Below, piece by piece: positions 18,780-27,187 of a stretch of DNA of 64,000 bases. Position numbers and translations under genes: made by a program. This DNA is from Paraburkholderia franconis (GTDB lineage Bacteria; Pseudomonadota; Gammaproteobacteria; Burkholderiales; Burkholderiaceae), in contig NZ_WHNP01000025.1 of assembly GCF_009362735.1 (NCBI RefSeq), positions 60,099 through 124,098 on the forward strand, in the 5' to 3' direction. The first letter of the stretch is position 1; every line of letters starts with the position of its first letter. Below the pieces are notes generated by a model, which was not told where the DNA came from, did not search any database, and was given only the letters and a program-made list of their open reading frames with translations.

Positions 18780-19239
18780 GTCTTATTCGCAGCTCGTCAC
18801 CTATATGCGCGGTAAATATAAGTCTCTTGTCATGACAGGGCGCCCGGTCGCGCGGTAGCGAGAATCTGGAACACCAGAGCCCGGCGCACCAGGCTTTCAT
18901 GTTCTTTTAGAAAAATGAGTCTGCACATCCATTTAATCAGCAATGCTTACTACTGCGCTTCATTCATTGAATCCCGAAGTGTGCAATTTACGGCTGTAGA
19001 ATTGGAACACCAATAAATAGACATTAGGGCGATAGTGTTTAAAGGAATCGGGATTGAAGTACACATGCAGCGGCTGACCAATCGGTTCGCACATGCCCGC
19101 TAGCAGAGAGCTGTCGTATCGGACATATTCGAAATTGATGTGCGGGCCGCCCCTACCGTTAAGGTTGCCGCGTATGGTAACGACGCACGCCTCCTGTAGC
19201 AGTCGCGTGACAACAGTTCTGCGGCGTCGCCCCCGCGAC
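18780..19239 (-). other. gap with a possible transposase tail
   Basis: A minus-strand frame (18960-19271) contains INFEYVRYDSSLLAGMCEPI and GQPLHVYFNPDSF, which recalls the C-terminal beta-barrel of Mu/Tn552-type transposases, where a 'VRYDP' strand is usual. There is no start site and the family call is weak. The rest of the gap is AT-richer and shows nothing. Confidence 0.3.
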
Positions 19240-19814
19240 TCAAGGCTCTTCGCCCGGATCAGCGATATCAAGCCTGAACTGCCATCCTTCCATGCTCATC
19301 AGCATTCGCCCAAGATCGATCCACGAGACCTCCTGGCCGTCGACCACCACGAGTGGCAAGTGTCCCTCCTGCGACTCGTCCCATTCGATACGCCCGCGCA
19401 CCGTGCTGTCGATGATCCGGCGCTCACGAAAAACAATGTGCCTGACTGACAGTGCGCGACGAATCTTTTCGACGAGGCGCCCGAGCAATACAAGCACGTC
19501 ATCGTCGAGCTCGCCGATCAGCTGGAACCGGTAGCCGGCGGGAAGGTCTCCGCGAAGCTCAAAGGCATCCAGAGCGATCAGGTCGCCCAGAAGGCGGATC
19601 TGGAAATGGAACTGGTGGGACTCCCCGCTGCAATCGATCATCCGGATGGGATCAAGCCGGACATTCTCGAACCCGGTGAAGCCGGTTGACTCGGCAATCC
19701 TGGCGTTGAAGCAAAGACTGCAGACCAACTCGTGGCGACCATCATCGGAGCCACAGTTATCATGTCATAGGGCGGCGTCAGGTTTCCACATTGTTCGCAA
19801 CGCTCATGTGCCAT
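19240..19814 (-). pseudogene. zinc-ribbon hypothetical protein, frameshifted near N-terminus
   Basis: The open frame ending at 19240 (162 aa) carries CSLCFNARIAESTGFTGFEN and an EL-rich body with DGQEVSWIDLGRMLMSMEGW at the end. Its only start is a TTG at 19728. Upstream in another frame, ATG at 19814 starts MAHERCEQCGNLTPPYD, whose CxxC pairs naturally with the CSLC. Joining them requires one indel near 19750-19765. I read a zinc-ribbon protein of about 190 residues (two CxxC), broken by a frameshift or by a sequence error. Function is unknown. Confidence 0.5.
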
Positions 19815-20141
19815 GTCGTGCTTGTTGTAGCGGTTCTTCCTGCGATCGCAGGGAGGATGGAATCAGGTTGCCTTCTTCGGAGCTGTTCGCCACACGTTGG
19901 CAGCCCTGTGCCACGTAACGCATGCTCGCATTGACCCGGGTCGGAGCCGACGGAACGGAGCCGCTATTGTGATAGAGACTGCCTGGGTTGCGACCCGGTT
20001 TTGCGATCCCACGGTATGGGCGTGACACCGTTCTTCCTCGACGTTCAGCTAGATGCCGGGTCTCTTGACTGTTGGCAATAGAGCAGAGGTGCACAGGTAG
20101 CACGAGCAGAGCCGTCGTGCAATGGGGCGCCGAAGTGCAAA

Positions 20142-20168
20142 CAGCCCCAGTCGGTTGGACCGGGGCTG
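20142..20168 (-). terminator. probable terminator of the 20178 gene
   Basis: A GC-rich hairpin (CAGCCCC at 20142-20148 pairing with GGGGCTG at 20162-20168) lies ten bases beyond the stop of the minus-strand gene and is followed on that strand by a short TTTG. The T tract is weak. Confidence 0.5.
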
Positions 20169-20177
20169 CCGGACAGG

Positions 20178-20555
20178 TCAGTGCAGCTGTCGCTTCAGGT
20201 CGGAGAGTTCCGAATGCATCGAGCTGACCGCATCCCTGATCCTGTCATCCAGACCGCCGGCCTGTTGACAAGCTCGCTCTGCGCGATCACCGATCTGTTC
20301 GAGATCGTCGACCCACAGCCGGATACGATCCTGATCCCTGGACGACATCACCTTCTTTGCCGACTTGCATTCCCTGTCCAGTTCGTCCATCGAGTTCATC
20401 AGTTCTGCTGGAATCGTCTTGTCGGCGTGACAGGTCCGTGATATATCGCTGACGGTTTGCTGCAGGTGAGTAAAGCGCTTTTTGGTCTCACTGGCATGCA
20501 ACAAAAAGTCCCACAGGTGAGTAAAACGATCTTTGAAATCACTGGTTTGCAACAT
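20178..20555 (-). CDS. hypothetical helical protein, 125 aa
   Basis: AAGGGGG before the ATG at 20555 decides the start; the upstream in-frame codon at 20603 lacks a site. The protein is almost wholly helical (MLQTSDFKDRFTHLWDFLLH, LEQIGDRAERACQQAGGLDD) with a four-helix-bundle look, similar in style to phasins or chemotaxis-type bundles but without a recognised motif. No membrane segment or signal peptide. A terminator follows directly. Confidence 0.65.
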   Translation of the reverse strand: MLQTSDFKDRFTHLWDFLLHASETKKRFTHLQQTVSDISRTCHADKTIPAELMNSMDELDRECKSAKKVMSSRDQDRIRLWVDDLEQIGDRAERACQQAGGLDDRIRDAVSSMHSELSDLKRQLH

Positions 20556-21258
20556 GATGCCCCCTTCTGGAACATCAGTCCCAGATGAATTCAGGCAGCA
20601 CAAGACGGCGGGTTGCCCGTGGTATCGCGGTTCACCGTTTCAATTGGCCGCCATCGCTTCTGGATTGCGTCAAAGCGGCCTCCGGGCACGCCAAAGGCGT
20701 CTTTCCAGTGTAGGTGATAATCGCTCGTCTGCGCCCAGATGACCGGGCCTCGTGCGTTAGCTGCAAACGGTCCTTTCCTGCGACGACGATGCGAGCGGAG
20801 CGTCCACATCCGCCGGGGTCGGCCATGAAAAATCCTGCCTATGTATATAAACGTAGTAGTATTTAACAATGGTTTCTTTTCCTGTCGATCTTGCCGATAT
20901 TGAAGCTTGCGTGTCTGCTCGCAAGATGTGGCGCCCATGCATTAGAGCGGTCGTATCCCACGGATCTCGACAGATTGCACGATAATTAGTTATACGACTC
21001 TCCGTTCTTTCTCGCATAGAATGTCGTTTTTCACTTGCGGCGGTTGCAGCAAACTACCTGTCCGCAGGCAAACGCTCGCAACGGAATCTGGCGAGTTGAG
21101 AGTCCGGCGGAAGAGGCCTGAACTACGCGATATTTTTGAGATTGCTGGAATCGGCGTGCCGGAGGTGCGACCACGCTGCCCCCAGTGACTGTCAGCTTGC
21201 GGGCATGGTACATCGGATGTCAACGCAGGACCACACTGTCAACATCGAACGGAAGACC

Positions 21259-21903
21259 ATGAGCGAAAGCGTATACGGAGAGCAGGCAACCGGGCGGGTG
21301 ACCCACAGCCTGCTGCGACTCAGCACGGCGATGCGAAGCCAGGCATGGGAATGGGCGGAAGGCGCGAGTTTGACGCCGACGCAAGGCGAAATCCTGGTGC
21401 TGCTGATGCAGCGCAAGGGTCCGATGCGTCTGGGTGAGATCGCACGCGAAACCGCGCTGACGGCGGCCACGACGAGCGATGCCGTCAGCACGCTCGAGAG
21501 CAAGGGGCTCGTCGAAAAGCGCCGCGCCCTCGACGACGGCCGCGCGCTCGCGTTGCGCCTGACGGCTCGCGGCCGCACGGCGGCCAGGCGCGCCGCGCAA
21601 TGGCCGGACTTCCTCGCGAAAGCGGTCGGCACGCTGCGCGACGAAGAGCAGTCGCTGTTCTATCGCACGCTGCTGAAGACGGTCCGTCAGCTCGAAGTGC
21701 AGGGTCACATTCCGCCGCACCGGATGTGCGTGACATGCACGCACTTCGAACCGGGCAGGAATCCGAAGAAGACGGCGCACCATTGCGCGCTGCTCGATCT
21801 GTCGATGGCGGATACGGACTTGCGCCTGGATTGCCCGGTGCATGAAACGGCCGATGCAGCGACGCAGAAAAAAACCTGGAAGATCTTCGCGCAGCAAGGC
21901 TGA
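21259..21903 (+). CDS. MarR-family regulator with a C-terminal cysteine cluster
   Basis: I take ATG at 21259 (GGAAG just upstream), giving 214 residues; codons at 21217 and 21136 are in frame but less likely. The winged HTH covers about residues 30-125 (LGEIARETALTAATTSDAVS). The extra C-terminal region has four Cys: CVTC at about 155-158, HHC near 175 and LDCPVHE near 195. This tail suggests a metal or iron-sulphur site, so the protein may sense metals or redox state. No target gene is adjacent. Confidence 0.85.
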   Translation: MSESVYGEQATGRVTHSLLRLSTAMRSQAWEWAEGASLTPTQGEILVLLMQRKGPMRLGEIARETALTAATTSDAVSTLESKGLVEKRRALDDGRALALRLTARGRTAARRAAQWPDFLAKAVGTLRDEEQSLFYRTLLKTVRQLEVQGHIPPHRMCVTCTHFEPGRNPKKTAHHCALLDLSMADTDLRLDCPVHETADAATQKKTWKIFAQQG

Positions 21904-22107
21904 GTCCGCTACTGCGAAGCCCGGCCGCCGCTGGCACGATGCACGCCGGCTGACCCGCGTTCCCATACCCGGAACGTAGTCAGGGAAACCCGATTCGACC
22001 TGGGACGGTGTGCCGCTGAAGATAACGCTGTGCGCGACTGCCACAGCGCCGTCGCGGTTAACGGTGGTTGCGGGCCGGCGCATTCAACGCGTCTCCAGGC
22101 TGGTGGC

Positions 22108-25100
22108 TCATCCTTCAATATCCGGACCGCTGTCGGCTGCGTCGGGATCGGCGGGAGGTTCGGTGTCCCTATCTGGGGTGGGTTGGTCGCCATCGACGGG
22201 TAGTTGCGTATTACGTACGGCGTCGCGCAGTTCATCCCGCTCCCATGCGTCGCGCTCACGCTGTGCCGCCCGGCGCGCCTGCGCCTCGGCATCGAGCTCG
22301 GCAACGCGCATCTGCCGGATCGCCTCCAGCTCCGGCTGCCCGAACACGATGCGCATGCGCGTGTCGGCCGCCACGCGCGCGGCGGCGGCCTGGAACGCTT
22401 CGGGACCGGAAAGCGAGAGCGTCGTGCCAAATTTCTGCTGCGCGAAACGCAGCGCGATTTCGATCGCGTCGCGCTCGCTATCCCACAGGCGCAGCGAGCG
22501 GCCTTCGTCGACCAGGAACGCGACACCGTCCTTGCGATAGTCGACCTCACCGCTGGCGCGCACCTCGGAGGTGATCGTCGGCCCGTGATAGATGATCTCG
22601 TTGTGACCGGACGCGAACGGTCGCTGCACGCCATGTGACGGACCACTGAAAATGACACCCCGTTCGTCACCGGCGCTCCTCGCCTGCAGGCGGATTTGCT
22701 GCATGCGTCGCAGTTCGCGCAGCGCGCGTGCGTCACCGGCCTGTGCGCGCTCGCGCAGGAAGTCCTGGTACTGGTCCGCGATCGGCCGGCGAGCGGCAGC
22801 CTTGAGCGCATGACGCTCCTTCGCGATCCGTTCGCGCAGCGCGGCCTCAGCCTCGAGGCGAGCGACACGTGCCGCCGACAGCTTCTCGCGCCGCTCGCTG
22901 ACCGGCAGGTCGTTGCGATCCGCGAGGTCGTTACGGGCGCGGTAGAAGGCGCCCTTGATGTCGAGACGTCGTGCTTTATCGTGCTGCGCCTGTTCATCCC
23001 ACGCACGACGCAGTTCGTCGCGATACGCCGCACGCCACTGCTGGAATTCGCCCCACAGATCACGCTCGGGGGTGTGGCGCGGCGCATGACCGGGACTGCG
23101 TCCCATCTGCGCCCGATACGCGTCGCGTAGCAGTTGTGCAGCTTCGTCCCACGACAGGTTCATTTCCTTCGTCAGAAAATCCGACACGTTTAGATTGCGT
23201 GAGCCAGCCCGAATCCGGTCGCCGCCGTCCGCGCCCTTGCCAATGTCGTACTTGTCGACGATCAGCCCGTGCGAGTGGGCGAGTGCAGCCAGCAGCCGGC
23301 TGGCATCGAGTGTCGCGCGGATCTCTGCAAACTCCGCCCGCTCGCGCGAGCGACGGACACTGCGTAACTCCACAAGATCGCGCGCGAACTGGTCCCGAAC
23401 CGTATCCGCTTCCCGGCCGGTTGCCGCTCGCGCGCGTGCATTGAAAGGTGCTGCCGGCGTCTCGCTGCCAGCAGCGGACGACGCAAAGGGAAGCGACTCG
23501 ACCGCATCGAGCGACTGGACATCTGCAAGGCTGCTAATCTCGTTACGCGGACCCAACGCTGCCAGCAACCGGCCACCGCCCAGTCGTGGATTCAGACCGA
23601 ACGAACGGCTCGCGTACTGCTGATCGCCAGGCGGTCCGTCGTGATGCATGAACTTGTCGGCCGCTGTCGCCGCAAGGCGCACTCGCGCTGCATCGTCCGC
23701 CTTGTCCCACGCGCCGTACATGCGTGCCGCGATCGCGTCGAGCAGCGGATTGCTGCCGCTGCTTCGTGGATCTAGCTGTTCTCTTCCCGTTCGCTCGCGA
23801 TCGCCAGTCCATCGCAGTGAGTCAATTCGGTCGGCTTGATGGTCTCCCAGCTCCAGTAGTGCATCAGCCGGCAGAAGCATTTGACGTCGCGCGGTGTCGC
23901 CATCCACACTGCGGCGGGGCACACCTCGCACACCGTGTGCGGAGCCGGTCGGCGGGCGGGGTCGATCGAAGCGAGCGTCAAGGTCGTGATCCGCGCCTCG
24001 TCGCCACCGCCCCCGGCGTTCGTGTTGCGCGAGCTGCGGCTCGTGCCCTGGCTGCTGTCGTTGCCACTCTCGCCAATCTCGCCAGTCTCCTGGTCCACCA
24101 CTGCTGCGTCGTGTTCGCTCATCGAGCCCTCCTGCTGCGTCATAGAACCGCTGTTCGCGATGTTCGAGAATGCGCCGCTGTTCTGCCGGCGACGCGGCCT
24201 GATACGCCTTGTAGAAGCTGCTTCCGCTGTTCAGATACTTGATCTCCCTCGCACGTATATCGTTCCACTCGAATAGGGCATCGAGATAGTGCCGGGGCGT
24301 CACGCGCGGCACACCCGGTTCGATGTACTCCGCATGAACATCGTGATCGAGCGCTTCGCGCTTACCGTCGACGTCGAGTTCGATGAATTCGCGCGAGAAC
24401 ATGAACTCCTTCAGGTTCACGCCCTTCGCGGCGCCGGGCGGCTTGACGTTTTCGTATTCGCCATCGCGGCCCGCGTTACGCGTGCGTGTCGCGCCGAATT
24501 CCGTGAGCAGCGCCTTGAAGTCCTCGTAACGCGTGACATCGCGCGCAATCAGCGCCTCAAGAATCGCGGCCTTCAGTTCGCGGTTCATCGGCTCGAATAC
24601 GTCGCCTTTGTACCGGCTGATCATCTCCGACGCATCGGTGAACTGCACGCGCCGGTTGTCCTTCGGACTCGCCAGTCCGTATTTCGCGTTGATATGCTCC
24701 TGGAATGCTTCGAGGAACCGGTGATGCCGGTCGACCTTGCCGAACGGTTCCAGCCGTCGTCCCGTGAGCAGGTTCACTTCCGGTATCACGACGTGTAGAT
24801 GAACCTTGCGCTCGACGAGTTCGCCACTGCGCCGGTCGGCATAGCTCTTCAGACGCGGCACATGTGCTTCTGCATAGAAGTTGTACTCGTCGGGCCGGTA
24901 CGCAGCAAACGCGAACGCCTCGAACTCCCGCACGATGTCCGCGAGCACCTCGCGCGAAACTTCATCCTCCTTGAACGACAGCGTGACGTTGATATAGCGT
25001 TCTGCCTCCGTATCCATCGACTGGATGATGTCGTTGGTCAGCGCCAGATCGCCCGCCAGAATCACCCGCTCGTCCATCCCGTCGCGCTCGAACTCACGGT

Positions 25101-25167
25101 CCTGCTTCTGGCCGTCCTCCAGATAGGCCTTGATGCCATCGTGATAACCGCGCACCCGGATCAGCAT
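22108..25167 (-). CDS. LPD7-domain conjugative relaxase (TraI-like)
   Basis: The 1019-aa relaxase nicks oriT and leads the T-strand into the recipient. The N-terminal nuclease domain (1-300) has a likely catalytic Tyr15 in GIKAYLEDGQ, the metal-binding histidines of VHLHVVIP (His123, His125) and SPKDNRRVQF. A low-complexity Arg-rich stretch (about 350-470) coincides with an overprinted gene. The C-terminal part (about 860-930) holds an LPD7 domain (GEVDYRKDGVAFLVDEG). Three bases separate its ATG from the 77-aa gene's stop; the mobC-like gene is upstream. The relaxosome operon runs away from the candidate oriT. Confidence 0.9.
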   Translation of the reverse strand: MLIRVRGYHDGIKAYLEDGQKQDREFERDGMDERVILAGDLALTNDIIQSMDTEAERYINVTLSFKEDEVSREVLADIVREFEAFAFAAYRPDEYNFYAEAHVPRLKSYADRRSGELVERKVHLHVVIPEVNLLTGRRLEPFGKVDRHHRFLEAFQEHINAKYGLASPKDNRRVQFTDASEMISRYKGDVFEPMNRELKAAILEALIARDVTRYEDFKALLTEFGATRTRNAGRDGEYENVKPPGAAKGVNLKEFMFSREFIELDVDGKREALDHDVHAEYIEPGVPRVTPRHYLDALFEWNDIRAREIKYLNSGSSFYKAYQAASPAEQRRILEHREQRFYDAAGGLDERTRRSSGGPGDWRDWREWQRQQPGHEPQLAQHERRGRWRRGADHDLDARFDRPRPPTGSAHGVRGVPRRSVDGDTARRQMLLPADALLELGDHQADRIDSLRWTGDRERTGREQLDPRSSGSNPLLDAIAARMYGAWDKADDAARVRLAATAADKFMHHDGPPGDQQYASRSFGLNPRLGGGRLLAALGPRNEISSLADVQSLDAVESLPFASSAAGSETPAAPFNARARAATGREADTVRDQFARDLVELRSVRRSRERAEFAEIRATLDASRLLAALAHSHGLIVDKYDIGKGADGGDRIRAGSRNLNVSDFLTKEMNLSWDEAAQLLRDAYRAQMGRSPGHAPRHTPERDLWGEFQQWRAAYRDELRRAWDEQAQHDKARRLDIKGAFYRARNDLADRNDLPVSERREKLSAARVARLEAEAALRERIAKERHALKAAARRPIADQYQDFLRERAQAGDARALRELRRMQQIRLQARSAGDERGVIFSGPSHGVQRPFASGHNEIIYHGPTITSEVRASGEVDYRKDGVAFLVDEGRSLRLWDSERDAIEIALRFAQQKFGTTLSLSGPEAFQAAAARVAADTRMRIVFGQPELEAIRQMRVAELDAEAQARRAAQRERDAWERDELRDAVRNTQLPVDGDQPTPDRDTEPPADPDAADSGPDIEG
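23772..24122 (-). CDS. overprinted gene inside the relaxase, acidic Cys-rich protein, 116 aa
   Basis: This frame lies entirely within the relaxase gene in another phase. It has an ideal Shine-Dalgarno (AGGAGG at 24128-24133, five bases before ATG 24122). The product begins acidic and Gly/Ser/Asn-rich (MSEHDAAVVDQETGEIGESG) and ends in a Cys-rich domain (VCEVCPAAVWMATPRDVKCF, CRLMHYWSW, HCDG). The relaxase frame here is a featureless Arg-rich linker, so this frame looks like the constrained one. RP4 encodes an acidic relaxosome protein (TraH) inside traI in the same way, from memory. Here I infer a relaxosome helper or metal-binding protein. Confidence 0.7.
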   Translation of the reverse strand: MSEHDAAVVDQETGEIGESGNDSSQGTSRSSRNTNAGGGGDEARITTLTLASIDPARRPAPHTVCEVCPAAVWMATPRDVKCFCRLMHYWSWETIKPTELTHCDGLAIASEREENS

Positions 25168-25170
25168 TGC

Positions 25171-25404
25171 TCACGTCCCCTGCTGTGCGAGCAACTGCTC
25201 ACACTGCTCGACGCGACGAAGCAACGTTGAATACACGATGGTGGGCAGTGTGTGCCGGGCCGCCTCAACGGCCTGCCTCACTTCCGCGCAGTCAGCCACG
25301 CGCAGCGCTCGCGCGCCCTGCCCTTCCTTGTCATTCTCCGCCTGCAGCTTCTTCTCCAGAGCAAGGACCTTGAGAATGGCTGGGTATTTGTCATCGATGC
25401 TCAT
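25171..25404 (-). CDS. small relaxosome-operon protein, 77 aa
   Basis: AAGGAGA eight bases before the ATG at 25404 decides the start (MSIDDKYPAILKVLALEKKL). The protein is helical (RQAVEAARHTLPTIVYSTLL, RRVEQCEQLL), with no membrane segment. It lies between the mobC-like gene (14-base gap) and the relaxase (three-base gap), so it is certainly co-transcribed with both. It probably assists relaxosome assembly; the family is not known to me. Confidence 0.75.
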   Translation of the reverse strand: MSIDDKYPAILKVLALEKKLQAENDKEGQGARALRVADCAEVRQAVEAARHTLPTIVYSTLLRRVEQCEQLLAQQGT

Positions 25405-25418
25405 GGGGACGGTCTCCT

Positions 25419-25784
25419 TCAATCCACCTTTTCCAGTGAGCATCTCAGGTACCGCGAGATCAGATGCAGGTGCGTGAGCAGTTCCTCATAGGTTGTCTCC
25501 GACAGCTGACCGCGCACGTGTTCCGAATTCGCCCGATGGGCGATCTGGTTCAGGTTGTTGCTGGTCTTGTTGAAGATGTACAGCAGCCGCTTGCGATCCG
25601 CGCTGGCAACCGGTCGCGCGATCACCTGCGTGCGGTTCGTTAGCACGGCCTGCCGGAAAAATTCCGATTGCGTGAGTCCACTTCGGGCCACCTTTTCAAG
25701 ATAGGCTGCACGGTCCGCATCTGACAACCGGAATGCGATCGGTTTGCCGAGTCCTGCCCCATCGTTGCTTTTCCGGCGTGACAT
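25419..25784 (-). CDS. mobC: MobC/TraJ-like relaxosome accessory protein
   Basis: This 121-aa protein has an N-terminal ribbon-helix-helix-like part (GKPIAFRLSDADRAAYLEKV, SGLTQSEFFRQAVL) and the MobC signature NLNQIAHRAN around residue 78. MobC proteins bind near oriT and help the relaxase melt and nick DNA. It is followed by the 77-aa protein and the relaxase. Tail residues (LHLISRYLRCSLEKVD) are helical. It overlaps or abuts the small upstream gene at 25788. Confidence 0.85.
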   Translation of the reverse strand: MSRRKSNDGAGLGKPIAFRLSDADRAAYLEKVARSGLTQSEFFRQAVLTNRTQVIARPVASADRKRLLYIFNKTSNNLNQIAHRANSEHVRGQLSETTYEELLTHLHLISRYLRCSLEKVD

Positions 25785-25787
25785 CGT

Positions 25788-26042
25788 CTATAGCTCCGCT
25801 GGATGCGTCCAGTCTGCTGACAGACCTGGCAGCGTGAAGCGCGTTTCATCGCCGTTGATCGTATGCGCGCGGAATTCGTAGGCTGGCCAATGCGCCTCGC
25901 ATTCACTCAAAACGCACATCGCCTGATCGCCCGTCATCGGGTGCGTGTAGCCAGCCCACGGCAGGTAACGCGGCCGACTGTTGCGTGCATTCGCTCGCGA
26001 CCACATCACGAGCTGGATCACCCATTCGCTGTCCGGAATCAT
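25788..26042 (-). CDS. small hypothetical protein at the head of the relaxosome operon, 84 aa
   Basis: A strong AGGAGG lies eight bases before the ATG at 26042. The protein is Trp/His/Pro-rich (MIPDSEWVIQLVMWSRANAR, YLPWAGYTHPMTGDQAMCVL, SADWTHPAEL), with no signal peptide. It ends three bases before the start of the mobC-like gene, so it heads the operon. No known family. It could be an accessory DNA-binding or regulatory protein next to oriT. Confidence 0.65.
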   Translation of the reverse strand: MIPDSEWVIQLVMWSRANARNSRPRYLPWAGYTHPMTGDQAMCVLSECEAHWPAYEFRAHTINGDETRFTLPGLSADWTHPAEL

Positions 26043-26362
26043 CGCAAGCGCCTCCTATCCGTATTGCATACCAGGCAGTGCTTAGTGTCGTCGACAGACT
26101 TGTCGGCGCGATGGGACGCGGTGCAGTGTCCCGCGTCAGGGTTTCAAAGGGGCCTCGCCCCTTTGGCACGAGATATTTTACGAAGCGCGTAGCGATGCGT
26201 AAACATATCCGACGTGCCTCGCTCCGCGACCGACATCACAAGCATAGTGCAGATAACCCACTTCCGTACGTCATCCACACTACTTCATGCCACCAGGATA
26301 AATCGCATACCAAACGTTTTATCACGATCGATCGACTGCTACACTACTTCCATCCTACATTC
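26043..26362. other. candidate oriT / nic region
   Basis: This 320-bp gap lies between the divergent relaxosome operon and the TraK-like gene. It is AT-rich relative to its neighbours. On the minus strand it contains TATCCTG (26300 down to 26294), identical to the core of P-type nic sites, where cleavage follows the G. A 10-bp direct repeat ACACTACTTC (26277-26286 and 26341-26350) flanks it. The base after the core is G, not the usual C/T, so the assignment is tentative. Position and gene layout match RP4 oriT between traJ and traK. Confidence 0.5.
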
Positions 26363-26860
26363 ATGTCACATCTGACCATGGACCGGGAAAAAACCGCTGC
26401 GAGTCTGCGCAGTCTCGCGCTGAACAGCCCCAACCGCAGCAAGGCCGCCCGCCTTCGCGCAGTATTGCCCGATGTCGAAGCGGCTCTCTCCGCTGGCGTC
26501 CCGTCAGCGGAAATCATCACTGCGCTGGCAGAAAACGGCCTGGCGTTCACGCCCCGCACGTTTCATGGCACGCTCTACCGTCTTCGCAAGACCGCCCGCC
26601 CGCCAACCCCGCACGCCCCGCGTCCCGCAATGAACGCGAGAGATACAAATGCACGATCCACAGACGAAGCACCATGCACCAATTCGATGACAGGTACAAC
26701 TGACCGGATCAAGACCATTGAACAACTGCGCGTCGAGCACCCCACGATGCCCCAGTTCCAGCTCACCAAGCTGTACGCGCAACAGTATGATCAGCCCGCG
26801 TTCACAAGCGCAGACATTGAAGAACTGAAACGGAAATACCCGCCCAGGCCGAAGGCCTGA
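26363..26860 (+). CDS. TraK-like oriT-binding protein, 165 aa
   Basis: The long open frame from 25985 is mostly artefact; ATG at 26363 (or 26378) starts the protein. Residues 1-80 (SLRSLALNSPNRSKAARLRA, DVEAALSAGVPSAEIITALA, TPRTFHGTLYRLRKTARPP) follow the pattern of the TraK family: helical, basic, with a repeat-like DNA-binding segment. A Pro/Ala linker follows and then a second helical domain (TIEQLRVEHPTMPQFQLTKL). In RP4 TraK wraps oriT DNA. It is divergent from the relaxosome genes with the candidate nic site between, which supports this role. No clear motif proves it. Confidence 0.6.
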   Translation: MSHLTMDREKTAASLRSLALNSPNRSKAARLRAVLPDVEAALSAGVPSAEIITALAENGLAFTPRTFHGTLYRLRKTARPPTPHAPRPAMNARDTNARSTDEAPCTNSMTGTTDRIKTIEQLRVEHPTMPQFQLTKLYAQQYDQPAFTSADIEELKRKYPPRPKA

Positions 26861-27081
26861 CCACATCGCCCGGGCGCACCGCAACACGTCAGTCCACTCG
26901 CCCACGCTTCCAGCGTGGGCCTCCCTAGCCCTGGGTATGGGCGCGCGGCGCGCACGTATGCTCAACGGTTCACAAACGTAGCAGGGCGCTTGCAGAAAAA
27001 TGGCTGCTTCAGCGAATCACCTGCCGTGCCGTAAACGGGGTTACCCGGCTGGTCACCCGATTAGTCCGGCGTGTGTTGACG

Positions 27082-27116
27082 GAGCCGGACGCGCGAGCGG
27101 TCCCGGCTCTTTTTTT
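27082..27116 (+). terminator. rho-independent terminator
   Basis: GAGCCGG (27082-27088) pairs with CCGGCTC (27103-27109) and is followed by seven Ts. The plus-strand polarity fits the end of the TraK-like gene's transcript. Confidence 0.75.
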
Positions 27117-27120
27117 CGGC

Positions 27121-27156
27121 AAAGGAAAAGCCGCCCAGGCTTTCGCCTGGACGGCT
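27121..27156 (-). terminator. rho-independent terminator of the large parB
   Basis: A 12-bp stem (27129-27140 with 27145-27156) closed by a GAAA tetraloop on the minus strand is followed by TTTTCC. It lies 32 bases past the parB-like stop and faces the plus-strand terminator next to it, so the two convergent transcripts end back to back. Confidence 0.8.
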
Positions 27157-27187
27157 ACGTGACAACGAACGCTTACCGGATGTCGGG

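Noticed and set aside
20591..20938. Minus-strand frames around 20.6-20.9 kb
   Set aside because: One frame (20632-20826) is weakly protein-like but has no ribosome site or family; left uncalled.
21909..23087. Long minus-strand frame of 392 codons
   Set aside because: Arg/Ser-rich and in another phase within the relaxase; no ribosome site, typical high-GC shadow.
23262..23576. Other short frames inside the relaxase
   Set aside because: They lack the strong Shine-Dalgarno and the conserved-looking Cys domain that mark the 23772 frame.
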